From Bradyrhizobium sp. NAS80.1 (lineage in GTDB: Bacteria; Pseudomonadota; Alphaproteobacteria; Rhizobiales; Xanthobacteraceae), in assembly GCF_001908205.1 (NCBI RefSeq), contig NZ_LGHL01000211.1:16681-80680 (forward strand): DNA of 64,000 nt, written 5' to 3'. Of this stretch, positions 33,912 to 42,805 are shown piece after piece; within the stretch, counting starts at the first letter, position 1; every line of letters begins with the position of its first letter. The position numbers and the translations under genes are program-made. Below the pieces are notes generated by a model. It was not told where the DNA came from. It saw only the letters and a program-made list of their open reading frames with translations, and ran no database searches.

Positions 33912-34260
33912 TTAGGACTGGTTAACGGCCAAACGGGGGAAAGGGCCCGCTTTGGGGCCCAAAACCGGGAAAATGCCGGTCATCGCGGCATAAAGGCCTC
34001 AAATTGCGGGGCAAAAAGCGCCGGACGTTAACGAAGTTTACCTTTTGTTTACCAGGACGTCCGAAGGTTAACGCTGGCGGCGCATATGGCGTTTTGGCTG
34101 CCGGCGCGTGAGCTGTCGTGGGTGATGTCACCTCCAGCGCACGCTTTGAAGGGGAGTGGCTTCTTCTGCTGAAGACCAGCACCCGGCCCGGCAAGTTCGA
34201 CACGTCATGTTCGCCAGGTCCCGCGCGATGTCGCGGGCAAACTCTTGACGAGCTCGTGCA
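33912..34260 (+). promoter_or_regulatory. ddl-ftsQ intergenic region with CtrA-like and GTTAAC motifs
   Basis: A 349-bp gap with no gene. GTTAAC occurs at 33921, 34027 and 34067, the last two exactly 40 bp apart. GTTTACC occurs twice, at 34036 and 34047, 11 bp apart. Within this, TTTA-N7-TTTACC at 34037-34053 resembles a CtrA box. A separate promoter for ftsQ-ftsA-ftsZ here would fit the cell-cycle control known for this segment in Caulobacter. The exact start site cannot be placed. The inverted GCCCGC/GGGCCC pairs at 33940-33960 may be a hairpin ending the upstream transcript. Confidence 0.5.
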
Positions 34261-35283
34261 ATGGATCGTGCAGGAAGCCTCCCCCGGTCGCTTTTCAGAT
34301 CGCTGAGGCCCCAAGCTGACCTGAAGGCGGCCGCTATTGGAGCGGTCGTGCTTCTGCGCGAGTGGGTGCAGGACAAGCGCATTGAGGCGCGCGCTGCCGC
34401 CCAGGCCAGGACCAAGGCCAGGGCCAAAGCCGTCATCGAACGCGAGCCGCCGCCGCGCGTCGTCGCGCTGGTCGAACGCTATCTGCCGCGCCGGGTCGGA
34501 ATCAGCATGACCGTGCTGCTGCTGATCGGAAGCTGCGGCTTCGGCATCGTCAAGGGCGGCCATCTCCAGGACTTCATCACCGCGGTCAGCGACGCCCGGA
34601 ACGCGATGGCCAATTCCGCCGGCTTCCGCATCACCTCGGTCGTGATCAACGGCCGCAAGCAGCTCACTCAGGACGAGATCCTCGCGATTGGCGGCGTCAG
34701 CGGCCGCTCCTCGCTGCTTTTCCTCGATGCTGACGCCGTGCGCGACAAGCTCAAGGCCAATCCATGGATCGTGGATGCGACCGTGCTGAAGCTTTATCCG
34801 GGCCAGCTCATGATCGAACTCACCGAGCGCAAGGCGTTCGCGCTGTGGCAGGAGGCCGGCCGGCTCTCCGTCATCGCCGACGACGGCGCCGTGCTCGAAC
34901 CCTATGTCTCCCGCCGGTTCCTGTCGTTGCCGCTCGTGGTCGGCAAGGGCGCCGAAACCCAGGCCCGCGACTTCCTCGCCCTGCTGGCCCGCTATCCGCA
35001 GGTCAATTCGGTGACCAAGGCTGCAATCTTCGTCGGCGAGCGGCGCTGGAACCTGAGGCTCAAGGATGGCCTCGACATCCGCCTGCCCGAGCAGGACGTC
35101 GGCAACGCGCTCGCGATGCTCTCCAAGCTCGACAAGGACGACAAGCTGTTCTCCCGCGACATCGTCGCCGTCGACATGCGCCTGCCCGATCGGCTGGTGG
35201 TGCAGCTGTCCGACGACGCCGCCAAGGCGCGCGAGGATCAGTTCAAGGACAAGAAAAAGAAGAAGGCCGGGGATTCCGCATGA
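34261..35283 (+). CDS. ftsQ: Cell division protein FtsQ
   Basis: A 340-residue bitopic divisome protein. The cytoplasmic N-terminus of about 79 residues is basic. One membrane helix follows at about 80-98 (ISMTVLLLIGSCGFGIVKGG). The periplasmic part contains a POTRA domain from about 122 (FRITSVVINGRKQLTQDEIL) and the beta domain. It ends with a Lys-rich tail (KDKKKKKAGDSA). FtsQ links FtsL/FtsB to the Z ring. The long cytoplasmic lead is usual in Rhizobiales. Its TGA overlaps the ftsA ATG (ATGA), suggesting coupled translation. Confidence 0.93.
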   Translation: MDRAGSLPRSLFRSLRPQADLKAAAIGAVVLLREWVQDKRIEARAAAQARTKARAKAVIEREPPPRVVALVERYLPRRVGISMTVLLLIGSCGFGIVKGGHLQDFITAVSDARNAMANSAGFRITSVVINGRKQLTQDEILAIGGVSGRSSLLFLDADAVRDKLKANPWIVDATVLKLYPGQLMIELTERKAFALWQEAGRLSVIADDGAVLEPYVSRRFLSLPLVVGKGAETQARDFLALLARYPQVNSVTKAAIFVGERRWNLRLKDGLDIRLPEQDVGNALAMLSKLDKDDKLFSRDIVAVDMRLPDRLVVQLSDDAAKAREDQFKDKKKKKAGDSA

Positions 35284-36602
35284 CCGGCATCGATCGCACC
35301 CAGACGCCGAAGACGCGCCCGATGCCGCACAAGCGCAGCGGCATCGTCGCCTGCCTCGATATCGGCACCAGCAAGATCGCCTGCATGATCGCACGGCTGA
35401 AGCCGTCGGCGCCGAGTGAGGCCCTGCGCGGCCGCACCCACGCGGTGGAACTGATCGGCTACAGCCAGATCCAGTCGCGCGGCATGAAGGCCGGCGCGGT
35501 GGTCGATCTCGCCGAATGCGAGCAGGCGGTGCGTCAGGCCGTCGGGCTTGCGGAGAAAATGGCCAAGGTGCGGGTCGAGTCCGTGCTGCTGTCGGTGTCC
35601 GGCGGCCGGATTACCGGCCAGTTGGTCGAAGCCGCAGCAGACATCCGCGGCGGGGCGGTGACCCCGGCCGATGTCAGCCGGGTCACCTCCACCGGCATGC
35701 GCCACGCCACCGGCGAGGGCCGCACCGTGCTGCACGCGCTGCCGGTCGGCTACACGCTCGACGGAGTCAAAGGCATCCGCGATCCTCGCGGCATGGTCGC
35801 GCATCAATTCGGTGTCGACATGAATGTCGTCACCTGTGACGCCACGGTGGCGCGGAACCTGATGCTGGCGGTGGAGCGCTGCCACATCAATGTCGAAGCC
35901 ATGGCGGCGAGCCCCTATGTGGCGGGCCTGTCGGTGCTGACCGACGACGAAGCCGATCTCGGCGCCGCTGTCGTCGAGATGGGCGCTGGCACCACCACGA
36001 TCGCGGTCTATTCCGGCGGTCGCTTCGTGCATGCGGCGGGTTTTGCGGTCGGCGGGCAACACATCACGATGGATCTCGCGCGCGGACTCTCCGCGACCAT
36101 TGCCGATGCCGAGCGAATCAAGACGTTATACGGTACCGTCATCACCGGCGGATCGGACTCGCGTGAGCTGATGTCTGTACCGACAGCCGGTGACGAGCAG
36201 GATCTGCCGCAGATCGTCTCCCGCGCTACCATCGCCAATATCGTCAAGCACCGTGCCGAGGAAGTCTTCGAAATGATTCGGGACAAGCTGAAGGATTCGC
36301 CCTTCGCCTCAGAGCCCAACGGCCGCGTCGTGCTCTCGGGCGGCGCCTCGCAGCTCACCGGCCTCATCGAACTCGGTACGCAAATTCTCGGCCGGCCCGT
36401 GCGGGTCGGACGCCCGCTCGGTTTCGGCCGGTTGCCCAATGAGGCGAAGAACGCCGCCTTCGCGGTGCCGGCCGGACTCCTCGTCTACCCGCAATATGTT
36501 CACCTCGAACATGTCGAACCGCGGCATACGCGGCAGCAGGTCAGGACAGGGACCGGCGGTTATTTCGGAAAGGTCGGACGATGGCTACGCGAGGGCTTCT
36601 GA
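35280..36602 (+). CDS. ftsA: Cell division protein FtsA (actin-like membrane tether of FtsZ)
   Basis: A 440-residue actin-fold ATPase that anchors FtsZ to the inner membrane. The N-terminus has the ATP phosphate-1 motif VACLDIGTSKIACMIARL (about 23-40). The 1C domain follows, then VVEMGAGTTTIAVYSGGRF (phosphate 2) and VVLSGGASQLTGLIELG (adenosine motif). The C-terminal amphipathic helix is VGRWLREGF. I chose the ATG at 35280 that overlaps the ftsQ stop. Longer frames upstream only run through ftsQ in another frame. ftsZ starts 87 bp later. Confidence 0.95.
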   Translation: MTGIDRTQTPKTRPMPHKRSGIVACLDIGTSKIACMIARLKPSAPSEALRGRTHAVELIGYSQIQSRGMKAGAVVDLAECEQAVRQAVGLAEKMAKVRVESVLLSVSGGRITGQLVEAAADIRGGAVTPADVSRVTSTGMRHATGEGRTVLHALPVGYTLDGVKGIRDPRGMVAHQFGVDMNVVTCDATVARNLMLAVERCHINVEAMAASPYVAGLSVLTDDEADLGAAVVEMGAGTTTIAVYSGGRFVHAAGFAVGGQHITMDLARGLSATIADAERIKTLYGTVITGGSDSRELMSVPTAGDEQDLPQIVSRATIANIVKHRAEEVFEMIRDKLKDSPFASEPNGRVVLSGGASQLTGLIELGTQILGRPVRVGRPLGFGRLPNEAKNAAFAVPAGLLVYPQYVHLEHVEPRHTRQQVRTGTGGYFGKVGRWLREGF

Positions 36603-36689
36603 TGACTCCTTTCCGCAATTCCCGATTTTCACCAACTCCCGCGGCCGCCGGCCGGGGCGAACCCACGCGCGCGTGATCGAGAGGCAACC

Positions 36690-38477
36690 ATGACCATCAG
36701 CATCAATGTTCCTGATATTCACGAACTGAAGCCCCGGATCACCGTGTTCGGCGTCGGCGGCGCCGGTGGCAACGCCGTCAACAACATGATCACGGCGGGC
36801 CTCCAGGGTGTCGATTTCGTGGTCGCCAACACCGACGCGCAGGCGCTGACGATGTCGAAGGCGCAGCGCATCGTGCAGATGGGAACGGCGGTCACGCAGG
36901 GCCTCGGCGCCGGCTCGCAGCCGAACGTCGGCGCGGCGGCGGCGGAAGAGGTGATCGACGAGCTGCGCGACCATCTCTCCGGCGCCAACATGGTGTTCGT
37001 CACCGCCGGCATGGGCGGCGGCACCGGCACCGGTGCAGCTCCGGTGATCGCCAAGACCGCGCGCGAGATGGGCATCCTCACCGTCGGCGTCGTCACCAAG
37101 CCCTTCCACTTCGAAGGCGGCCGTCGCATGCGCACCGCTGAAGCCGGCATCAACGAGCTTCACAAGGTGGTCGACACGCTCCTGATCATCCCGAACCAGA
37201 ACCTGTTCCGGGTCGCGAACGAAAAGACTACCTTCGCCGACGCCTTCGCGATGGCCGACCAGGTGCTCTACTCGGGCGTCGCCTGCATCACCGACCTGAT
37301 GGTCAAGGAAGGCCTGATCAACCTGGACTTCGCCGACGTCCGCGCCGTCATGCGCGAGATGGGCAAGGCGATGATGGGCACGGGCGAAGCCTCCGGCGAC
37401 AAGCGCGCGCTGACCGCCGCTGAAGCTGCGATCGCCAACCCGCTGATAGACGACAGCTCGATGAAGGGCGCCAAGGGCCTTCTCATCTCCATCACCGGCG
37501 GCAAGGACCTCACCCTGTTCGAGGTCGACGAAGCCGCGACCCGCATCCGCGAGGAGGTCGACCAGGACGCCAACATCATCGTCGGCGCCACCTTCGACGA
37601 AGCGCTCGACGGCCTGATCCGCGTGTCGGTCGTCGCCACCGGCATCGAGCAGGCCGCGATCGCCCGCAACAGCCAGGCCTCCAGCGCCCCGGTTGCGAAC
37701 GCCGCGCCGCAGGTGCAACAGGCTCCCGCTGCTCCGGCCGCTGCCGCCGAGAGCCGTCTCGCCGACCTGACTGCGCGGCTTCGTGCCGACAACCAGCGTT
37801 TGGCCGAACGTGCCCAGAAGCTGGAAGCGCAGATCCCGGCCGGCGCTCCTGCCGCCGCGCCGCGCCCCAACGTTGAGCGCGCCGCGCTCGCCGCCATCGC
37901 CGCGGCCGTCTCGGACGCCCCGCAGGCGCCTGCGCCGATGCAGACCTACGGCGACGTCACCGTGCGCCCGATCGCACAGAAGCCGACCCTGTTCCCGGAG
38001 CCGGAGCAGGCCTCGGTCGCGATGCAAGAGCCGATGACGCCCGAAAACTTCATCCCGCCGCAGGCCGAGCGTCCGCCGGTTCGTGCGCCGCGGATGCCGC
38101 GTCTCGAGGAACTGCCGATGCCGGCCCAGGCCGAGCTTCGCCAGGCCCGCGGCGAGGTCGAGGAGGAGACCCCCCAGAAGACTCGCCTGTCGCTACTGCA
38201 ACGCCTCGCCAATGTCGGCCTCGGCCGTCGCGAAGAGGAGAGCGAGCCGCCGGTCGCAACCCGCGCCGCCGGTCCCGCGATGCCGCCACTGCCTGATCGC
38301 CGCCCGCAGAAGACCGTGGCGCAGCAGATCGCGGCCAGCGAACCGGTATCGGAGTATGCCCGCCGTCCCGCGCCGCAGGGTCTGGACATGCATGGCCGCC
38401 CGGCACCTGTTGCGCCGGCGCCACAGGGCGACGACCATCTTGATATCCCGGCCTTCCTGCGGCGTCAGGCGACCTGA
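36690..38477 (+). CDS. ftsZ: Cell division GTPase FtsZ, with long C-terminal linker
   Basis: A 595-residue tubulin homologue that forms the Z ring. The GTP-binding signature GMGGGTGTGAAPV is at about 107-119, preceded by GVGGAGGNAVNNM near 21 and followed by NLDFADVRAVM (T7 loop) near 209. The globular core ends near 320. A linker of roughly 260 residues, rich in Pro, Ala and Gln, follows, and the conserved C-terminal peptide DIPAFLRRQ (near 585-593) binds FtsA and others. The linker is much longer than in E. coli but normal for Rhizobiales. A strong terminator ends the transcript 30 bp after the stop. Confidence 0.97.
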   Translation: MTISINVPDIHELKPRITVFGVGGAGGNAVNNMITAGLQGVDFVVANTDAQALTMSKAQRIVQMGTAVTQGLGAGSQPNVGAAAAEEVIDELRDHLSGANMVFVTAGMGGGTGTGAAPVIAKTAREMGILTVGVVTKPFHFEGGRRMRTAEAGINELHKVVDTLLIIPNQNLFRVANEKTTFADAFAMADQVLYSGVACITDLMVKEGLINLDFADVRAVMREMGKAMMGTGEASGDKRALTAAEAAIANPLIDDSSMKGAKGLLISITGGKDLTLFEVDEAATRIREEVDQDANIIVGATFDEALDGLIRVSVVATGIEQAAIARNSQASSAPVANAAPQVQQAPAAPAAAAESRLADLTARLRADNQRLAERAQKLEAQIPAGAPAAAPRPNVERAALAAIAAAVSDAPQAPAPMQTYGDVTVRPIAQKPTLFPEPEQASVAMQEPMTPENFIPPQAERPPVRAPRMPRLEELPMPAQAELRQARGEVEEETPQKTRLSLLQRLANVGLGRREEESEPPVATRAAGPAMPPLPDRRPQKTVAQQIAASEPVSEYARRPAPQGLDMHGRPAPVAPAPQGDDHLDIPAFLRRQAT

Positions 38478-38501
38478 GGATTGTTACAATAAGGCAGACG
38501 C

Positions 38502-38542
38502 AAAAAGGTCCCGGCGGGAAGCTTGCCGGGACCTTTCCTTTT
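38502..38542 (+). terminator. Rho-independent terminator after ftsZ
   Basis: GGTCCCGGC (38507-38515) and GCCGGGACC (38525-38533) form a perfect 9-bp stem with a 9-base loop, followed by TTTCCTTTT. An A-run precedes it, so the extended stem has A-U pairs. It marks the 3' end of the dcw transcript. Confidence 0.9.
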
Positions 38543-38839
38543 GGCCCGGGAATGCCCGAACGGTGCGGTCAAGCAACTGATTTTAAATCATTAATTATAT
38601 ATTCGGTGGTTCAGTAAAGCTGCCGACAGGGTCCCTGAACTTCGGCGCAATTTGGTTAAGCCTTGGCGCGAATACGGCAGGTTTGGGGTAACAATCGGTA
38701 AAAAAGCGTGAGTTGGCGCTGTTTGAGGCAGTGACTATGGTCTGCCGTGACTTGGGGATACGGAGATTCGCAACCGTCGGCAGTGGCCGGCCAAGCGGGT
38801 TCAGTATAAGTCGCGATGGTCGTAGTGGGGCGGTTCCTG

Positions 38840-39802
38840 ATGAAGTTTAGCCGGCAAACAACGCTTCGTGCGCAAGCCTCTGTGGCAGGCGTAGGCGTTC
38901 ACTCCGGTCTTCCCGTTACACTCACGCTTGGGCCTGCGCCTGTCGACGCGGGTTTTATTTTTGTCCGCACCGGCCTTGAGGGAAGCGACCGCGAAGTTCA
39001 GGCGACCGCCGAGCAGGTGGTCGCGACCGACTTTGCCACCGTCCTCGGCGATCGCGACGGGCCGCTGGTCTCCACCGCCGAGCATGTGCTTGCTGCGCTG
39101 CGCGGCATGGGCGTCGACAACGCCACAATCGAAATCGACGGGCCGGAAGTGCCGATCATGGACGGCAGCGCCGCAGCCTTCGTTGCAGCGATCGATCAGG
39201 CCGGCATCGTCAGCCAGCCGGCGCAGCGCCGCTTCATTCAGGTTTTGAAGCCGGTTTCGGCCAAGGTCGGCGACTCCTTCGGTGAGATCCGGCCCTATGC
39301 CACCGGGTTCCGCGCTGAGGTCGAGATTGACTTCACCAATCCCGTCATCGGCCAGCAGAGCTACACTTTCGACCTCAATCCGGAGCGTTTCCGCCGCGAG
39401 GTTGGCCGCGCCCGGACCTTCGGCCTGATGTGCGATGTCGCCCGGCTCTGGAGCGCGGGCTACGCACTCGGCGCCTCCTTCGACAACACGGTCGTTTTCG
39501 ACGACGAGCGGCTGCTCAACACCGAAGGGCTGCGCTACGCCGACGAATGTGCCCGCCACAAGGTGCTCGACGTGATCGGCGACCTCGCGTTGGCCGGCCT
39601 GCCGCTGCTTGGCGCCTATCGCTCGGTGCGCGGCGGCCACAAGCTCAACCACGCTGTCCTGACCGCGCTGCTGGCCGACCGTACAGCCTGGCGGGTGGTC
39701 GAGGGCGAGGCGGCCCGCCGTAGCGCGCGTCCCGTGGGCGAAGTCGGTCGCGGCATCGTCGGCGGCCGGATCGCCGCGGCTTATGGACCGGACGTATCCT
39801 GA
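38840..39802 (+). CDS. lpxC: UDP-3-O-acyl-N-acetylglucosamine deacetylase
   Basis: A 320-residue zinc enzyme that commits UDP-GlcNAc derivatives to lipid A synthesis. The first zinc His lies in STAEHVLAAL (His81), and the other zinc ligands are in ECARHKVLDVIGD near 230. ARTFGL and GPEVPIMDGSAAAFV are further family blocks, and HKLNHAVL lies near the C-terminus. I chose the ATG at 38840, which gives the family N-terminus MKFSRQTTL. An ATG eight codons upstream is in frame. The gene has its own upstream region of about 300 bp after the ftsZ terminator, so it is probably transcribed separately. Confidence 0.95.
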   Translation: MKFSRQTTLRAQASVAGVGVHSGLPVTLTLGPAPVDAGFIFVRTGLEGSDREVQATAEQVVATDFATVLGDRDGPLVSTAEHVLAALRGMGVDNATIEIDGPEVPIMDGSAAAFVAAIDQAGIVSQPAQRRFIQVLKPVSAKVGDSFGEIRPYATGFRAEVEIDFTNPVIGQQSYTFDLNPERFRREVGRARTFGLMCDVARLWSAGYALGASFDNTVVFDDERLLNTEGLRYADECARHKVLDVIGDLALAGLPLLGAYRSVRGGHKLNHAVLTALLADRTAWRVVEGEAARRSARPVGEVGRGIVGGRIAAAYGPDVS

Positions 39803-40055
39803 CAGACTGTTGTCGCAGGCGTCGGTCGCGACTTACCCCCCGGGGAAACTCCTGGTAACCATGATCCGCTAGCATTGCGGCAATTTCGCCTTAATCCGGG
39901 CGGAATGCCTGCCTATCCGGTGGGTTGACGATCGTTTTTCGGTTACACCTGCGTGGTCGCTTGGCAGGCACCACGGTTACATTTCGCGTTCATGACTCAC
40001 GCCATGGCTCATGGGCTGGCGGGCACCGCATCACAGGGCGTCAGGTCTTAAATTC

Positions 40056-40958
40056 ATGTCGGCACAGCGTATGACGCGCGGATATCTTTCGGTTTCGCCA
40101 AGGGCTTCGATCGGTGCCCGTAGGCTTCTTCAGGCCGCCACCTTCATCGTGCTGGCGCTGCCGCTGGCCGGCTGCGGTACCGGCTCGCTCTGGGACAAGT
40201 TCACCGCCAAGGACGACACCTTCGTCGAGGAGCCCGCCGACAAGATCTACAATGAGGGCCTGTACCTCATGAACGAGAAGAAGGACATGAAGGCGGCGAA
40301 CAAGAAGTTCGAGGAGGTCGACCGCCAGCATCCCTATTCCGAGTGGGCCCGCAAATCATTGCTGATGTCGGCCTATGCGTCCTACCAGAGCGGCGACTAT
40401 GACGGCTGCATCGGCGCCGCCACGCGCTACGTCACGCTGCATCCCGGCAGCCCGGACGCAGCCTATGCTCAGTATCTGATCGCGGCATCCCACTACGACC
40501 AGATCCCGGACATCAGCCGGGACCAGAGCCGCACCGAGAAGGCGATCGCCGCGCTCGAAGAGGTGGTGCGCAAATATCCGAACTCGGAATATGCGACCTC
40601 CGCCAAGGCCAAGATCGAGGGTGCGCGCGACCAGCTCGCGGGCAAGGAAATGAACATCGGCCGCTATTACGCGCAGAAGCGCGACTACACGGCGGCGATC
40701 AACCGCTACAAGGCTGTGGTCACGCAGTACCAGACCACGCGCCATGTCGAGGAGGCGTTGTTCCGGCTCACCGAGGCCTATATGGCGATCGGCATCGTCG
40801 GCGAGGCGCAGACGGCGGCGGCCGTGCTCGGGCACAATTTTCCTGACAGCCGCTGGTACAAGGACGCATATAATCTTGTAAAATCCGGCGGTCTCGAACC
40901 GAGCGAGAATCAGGGGTCATGGATCAGCCGGACCTTCAAGAAGATGGGCCTCGGCTAG
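40056..40958 (+). CDS. bamD: Outer membrane assembly lipoprotein BamD (ComL)
   Basis: A 300-residue lipoprotein of the BAM complex, which inserts beta-barrel proteins into the outer membrane. A signal of about 39 residues ends in the lipobox LPLAGC, with Cys40 lipidated. The mature part holds five TPR-like repeats, including ADKIYNEGLYLMNEKKDM and ARKSLLMSAYASYQSGDYD. The ATG at 40056 or 40071 could be used. Both leave the lipobox intact, and the usual 15-25-residue signal length would favour the second. recN follows after 13 bp. Confidence 0.94.
   Translation: MSAQRMTRGYLSVSPRASIGARRLLQAATFIVLALPLAGCGTGSLWDKFTAKDDTFVEEPADKIYNEGLYLMNEKKDMKAANKKFEEVDRQHPYSEWARKSLLMSAYASYQSGDYDGCIGAATRYVTLHPGSPDAAYAQYLIAASHYDQIPDISRDQSRTEKAIAALEEVVRKYPNSEYATSAKAKIEGARDQLAGKEMNIGRYYAQKRDYTAAINRYKAVVTQYQTTRHVEEALFRLTEAYMAIGIVGEAQTAAAVLGHNFPDSRWYKDAYNLVKSGGLEPSENQGSWISRTFKKMGLG
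40896..40910. promoter_or_regulatory. LexA-box-like motif GAAC-N7-GAAT upstream of recN
   Basis: GAAC (40896-40899), seven bases, GAAT (40907-40910). The alphaproteobacterial LexA box is GAAC-N7-GAAC or its complement GTTC-N7-GTTC, so there is one mismatch. It lies within the end of bamD, 62 bp before the recN start, where an SOS promoter would sit. Confidence 0.35.
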
Positions 40959-40971
40959 GAAATCTGATTCC

Positions 40972-42645
40972 ATGCTGGCGCGTCTGTCGATCCGCGACAT
41001 CGTCCTGATCGAACGGCTTGATATCGAATTCGCCACCGGTCTTGCGGTTTTGACGGGCGAGACCGGTGCGGGCAAATCCATCCTGCTCGATGCCTTTGCG
41101 CTGGCGCTCGGCGGCCGCGGCGACGCCGGGCTCGTGCGCCACGGCGCGGAGCAGGGGCAGGTGACCGCCGTCTTCGATATCCCCAAGAATCACCCCGCAG
41201 CAAACATCCTCGCCGAGAACGGCCTCGACGATACCGGCGAGATGATTCTTCGCCGGGTCCAGCTCGCCGACGGCCGCACCCGGGCCTTCGTCAACGACCA
41301 GTCGATCAGCGTGCAGACGCTGAAGGCGGTCGGCGCCGCCCTGGTCGAGATCCACGGCCAGCACGACGAGCGCGCGCTGGTCGATGCTGCCACCCACCGC
41401 CGCCTGCTCGACGCCTTTGCCGGCCTCGAAAAGGACGTAGCTAGCGTCGAATCGCTCTGGGATGCGCGCCGCACTGCCAACACCGCGCTGGAGGAGCATC
41501 GCGCCGGCATGGAGCGTGCCGCGCGCGAAGCGGATTACCTGCGCCACGCCTCGGACGAGCTGAAGCAGCTCGCGCCCAAGGACGGCGAAGAGACCTCGCT
41601 GGCCTCCCGCCGCACCACGATGATGCAGGGCGAGAAGATCGCCTCCGACCTGCGCGAGGCGCAGGAGGCGGTCGGCGGCAACCATTCGCCGGTCGCGGCG
41701 CTGTCGGCCGCGGTGCGCCGGCTGGAGCGCCGCGGCGTTAATTCGCCAGCGCTGGTCGAGCCTGCGGTGAAGGCGATCGACACCGCAATCAACGCGCTTG
41801 AGGAAGCCGACCAGCACCTCCAGGCCGCCCTGGCCGCAACCGATTTCGACCCGGCCGAGCTCGAACGCATCGAGGAGCGCCTGTTCAGCTTGCGCGCAGC
41901 CTCGCGCAAATATTCGACGCCGGTCGACGGGCTCGCTGCGCTCGCCGCCAGATATGCCGCCGATGTCGTACTGATCGATGCCGGCGCGACCCGGTTGAAG
42001 AAGCTGGAGCAGGCCGCCATCGAGGCCGACGCGCGCTACGCCACTGCGGCCAAGAAACTGTCGCTGGCGCGGCAGAAATCGGCGGAGAAGCTCAACAAGG
42101 CCGTCAACGCCGAGCTCGCGCCGCTCAAGCTCGAGCGCGCCAAGTTCATGACCCAGGTCGAGACCGACGAGGCCGCGCCGGGTCAGCAAGGCTTCGATCG
42201 CGTCGAGTTCTGGGTGCAGACCAATCCCGGCACCAAGCCGGGCCCGCTGATGAAGGTCGCCTCCGGCGGCGAGCTCTCGCGCTTCCTGCTGGCGTTGAAG
42301 GTCGTGCTGTCAGACCGTGGCTCAGCGCCAACCCTGGTGTTCGACGAAATCGACACCGGCGTCGGCGGCGCGGTCGCGGACGCCATCGGTGGGCGCCTGG
42401 CGCGCCTTGCCGGCAAGGTCCAGGTGATGGCCGTGACCCACGCCCCGCAGGTCGCCGCGCGGGCCGACCAGCACCTGCTGATCTCCAAGGACGCCCTCGA
42501 CAAGGGCAAGCGTGTCGCCACCCGCGTCAACGCACTCGCCGCCGATCACCGCCGCGAGGAGATCGCGCGGATGCTCGCCGGCGCCGAGATCACGGCCGAG
42601 GCGAGGGCGGCAGCGGAACGGCTGCTCAAGGCGGCGACGGCTTAG
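40972..42645 (+). CDS. recN: DNA repair protein RecN
   Basis: A 557-residue SMC-like ATPase that acts in double-strand-break repair. The N-terminal Walker A is GETGAGKS at about 29-36. A long coiled coil occupies about 155-360 (with LEKDVASVESLWDARRTANT and other heptads). The C-terminal half has the signature VASGGELSRFLLALKVVL and Walker B LVFDEIDTGVGG near 455, then VMAVTHAPQVAA. All nucleotide-binding parts are present. It begins 13 bp after bamD, so it could be read from the bamD transcript as well as from a possible SOS promoter. Confidence 0.96.
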   Translation: MLARLSIRDIVLIERLDIEFATGLAVLTGETGAGKSILLDAFALALGGRGDAGLVRHGAEQGQVTAVFDIPKNHPAANILAENGLDDTGEMILRRVQLADGRTRAFVNDQSISVQTLKAVGAALVEIHGQHDERALVDAATHRRLLDAFAGLEKDVASVESLWDARRTANTALEEHRAGMERAAREADYLRHASDELKQLAPKDGEETSLASRRTTMMQGEKIASDLREAQEAVGGNHSPVAALSAAVRRLERRGVNSPALVEPAVKAIDTAINALEEADQHLQAALAATDFDPAELERIEERLFSLRAASRKYSTPVDGLAALAARYAADVVLIDAGATRLKKLEQAAIEADARYATAAKKLSLARQKSAEKLNKAVNAELAPLKLERAKFMTQVETDEAAPGQQGFDRVEFWVQTNPGTKPGPLMKVASGGELSRFLLALKVVLSDRGSAPTLVFDEIDTGVGGAVADAIGGRLARLAGKVQVMAVTHAPQVAARADQHLLISKDALDKGKRVATRVNALAADHRREEIARMLAGAEITAEARAAAERLLKAATA

Positions 42646-42646
42646 G

Positions 42647-42759
42647 TCTCGTGTCCCGGACGCGCGTAGCGCGCGCCGGGACCCAGAGTGCCGCCGCATA
42701 GGCCCCGGCTCTGCAGCGCACCGCTGAAGAAGCGCTGCGCTGCGTCCGGGGCACGAAAC
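42647..42759. repeat. Intergenic inverted repeat, family C
   Basis: CTCGTGTCCCGGACGCGCGT and TGCGTCCGGGGCACGAAAC face each other. The inner palindromes are GCGTAGCGCGCGCCGGG and GCCCCGGCTCTGC. It lies 2 bp after the recN stop and before ligA, and closely matches the copy after murD. Confidence 0.88.
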
Positions 42760-42805
42760 TGTAACCGCCTTTACCGTCCCACCCGCTCCGTCGTATTCAA
42801 CTGCC

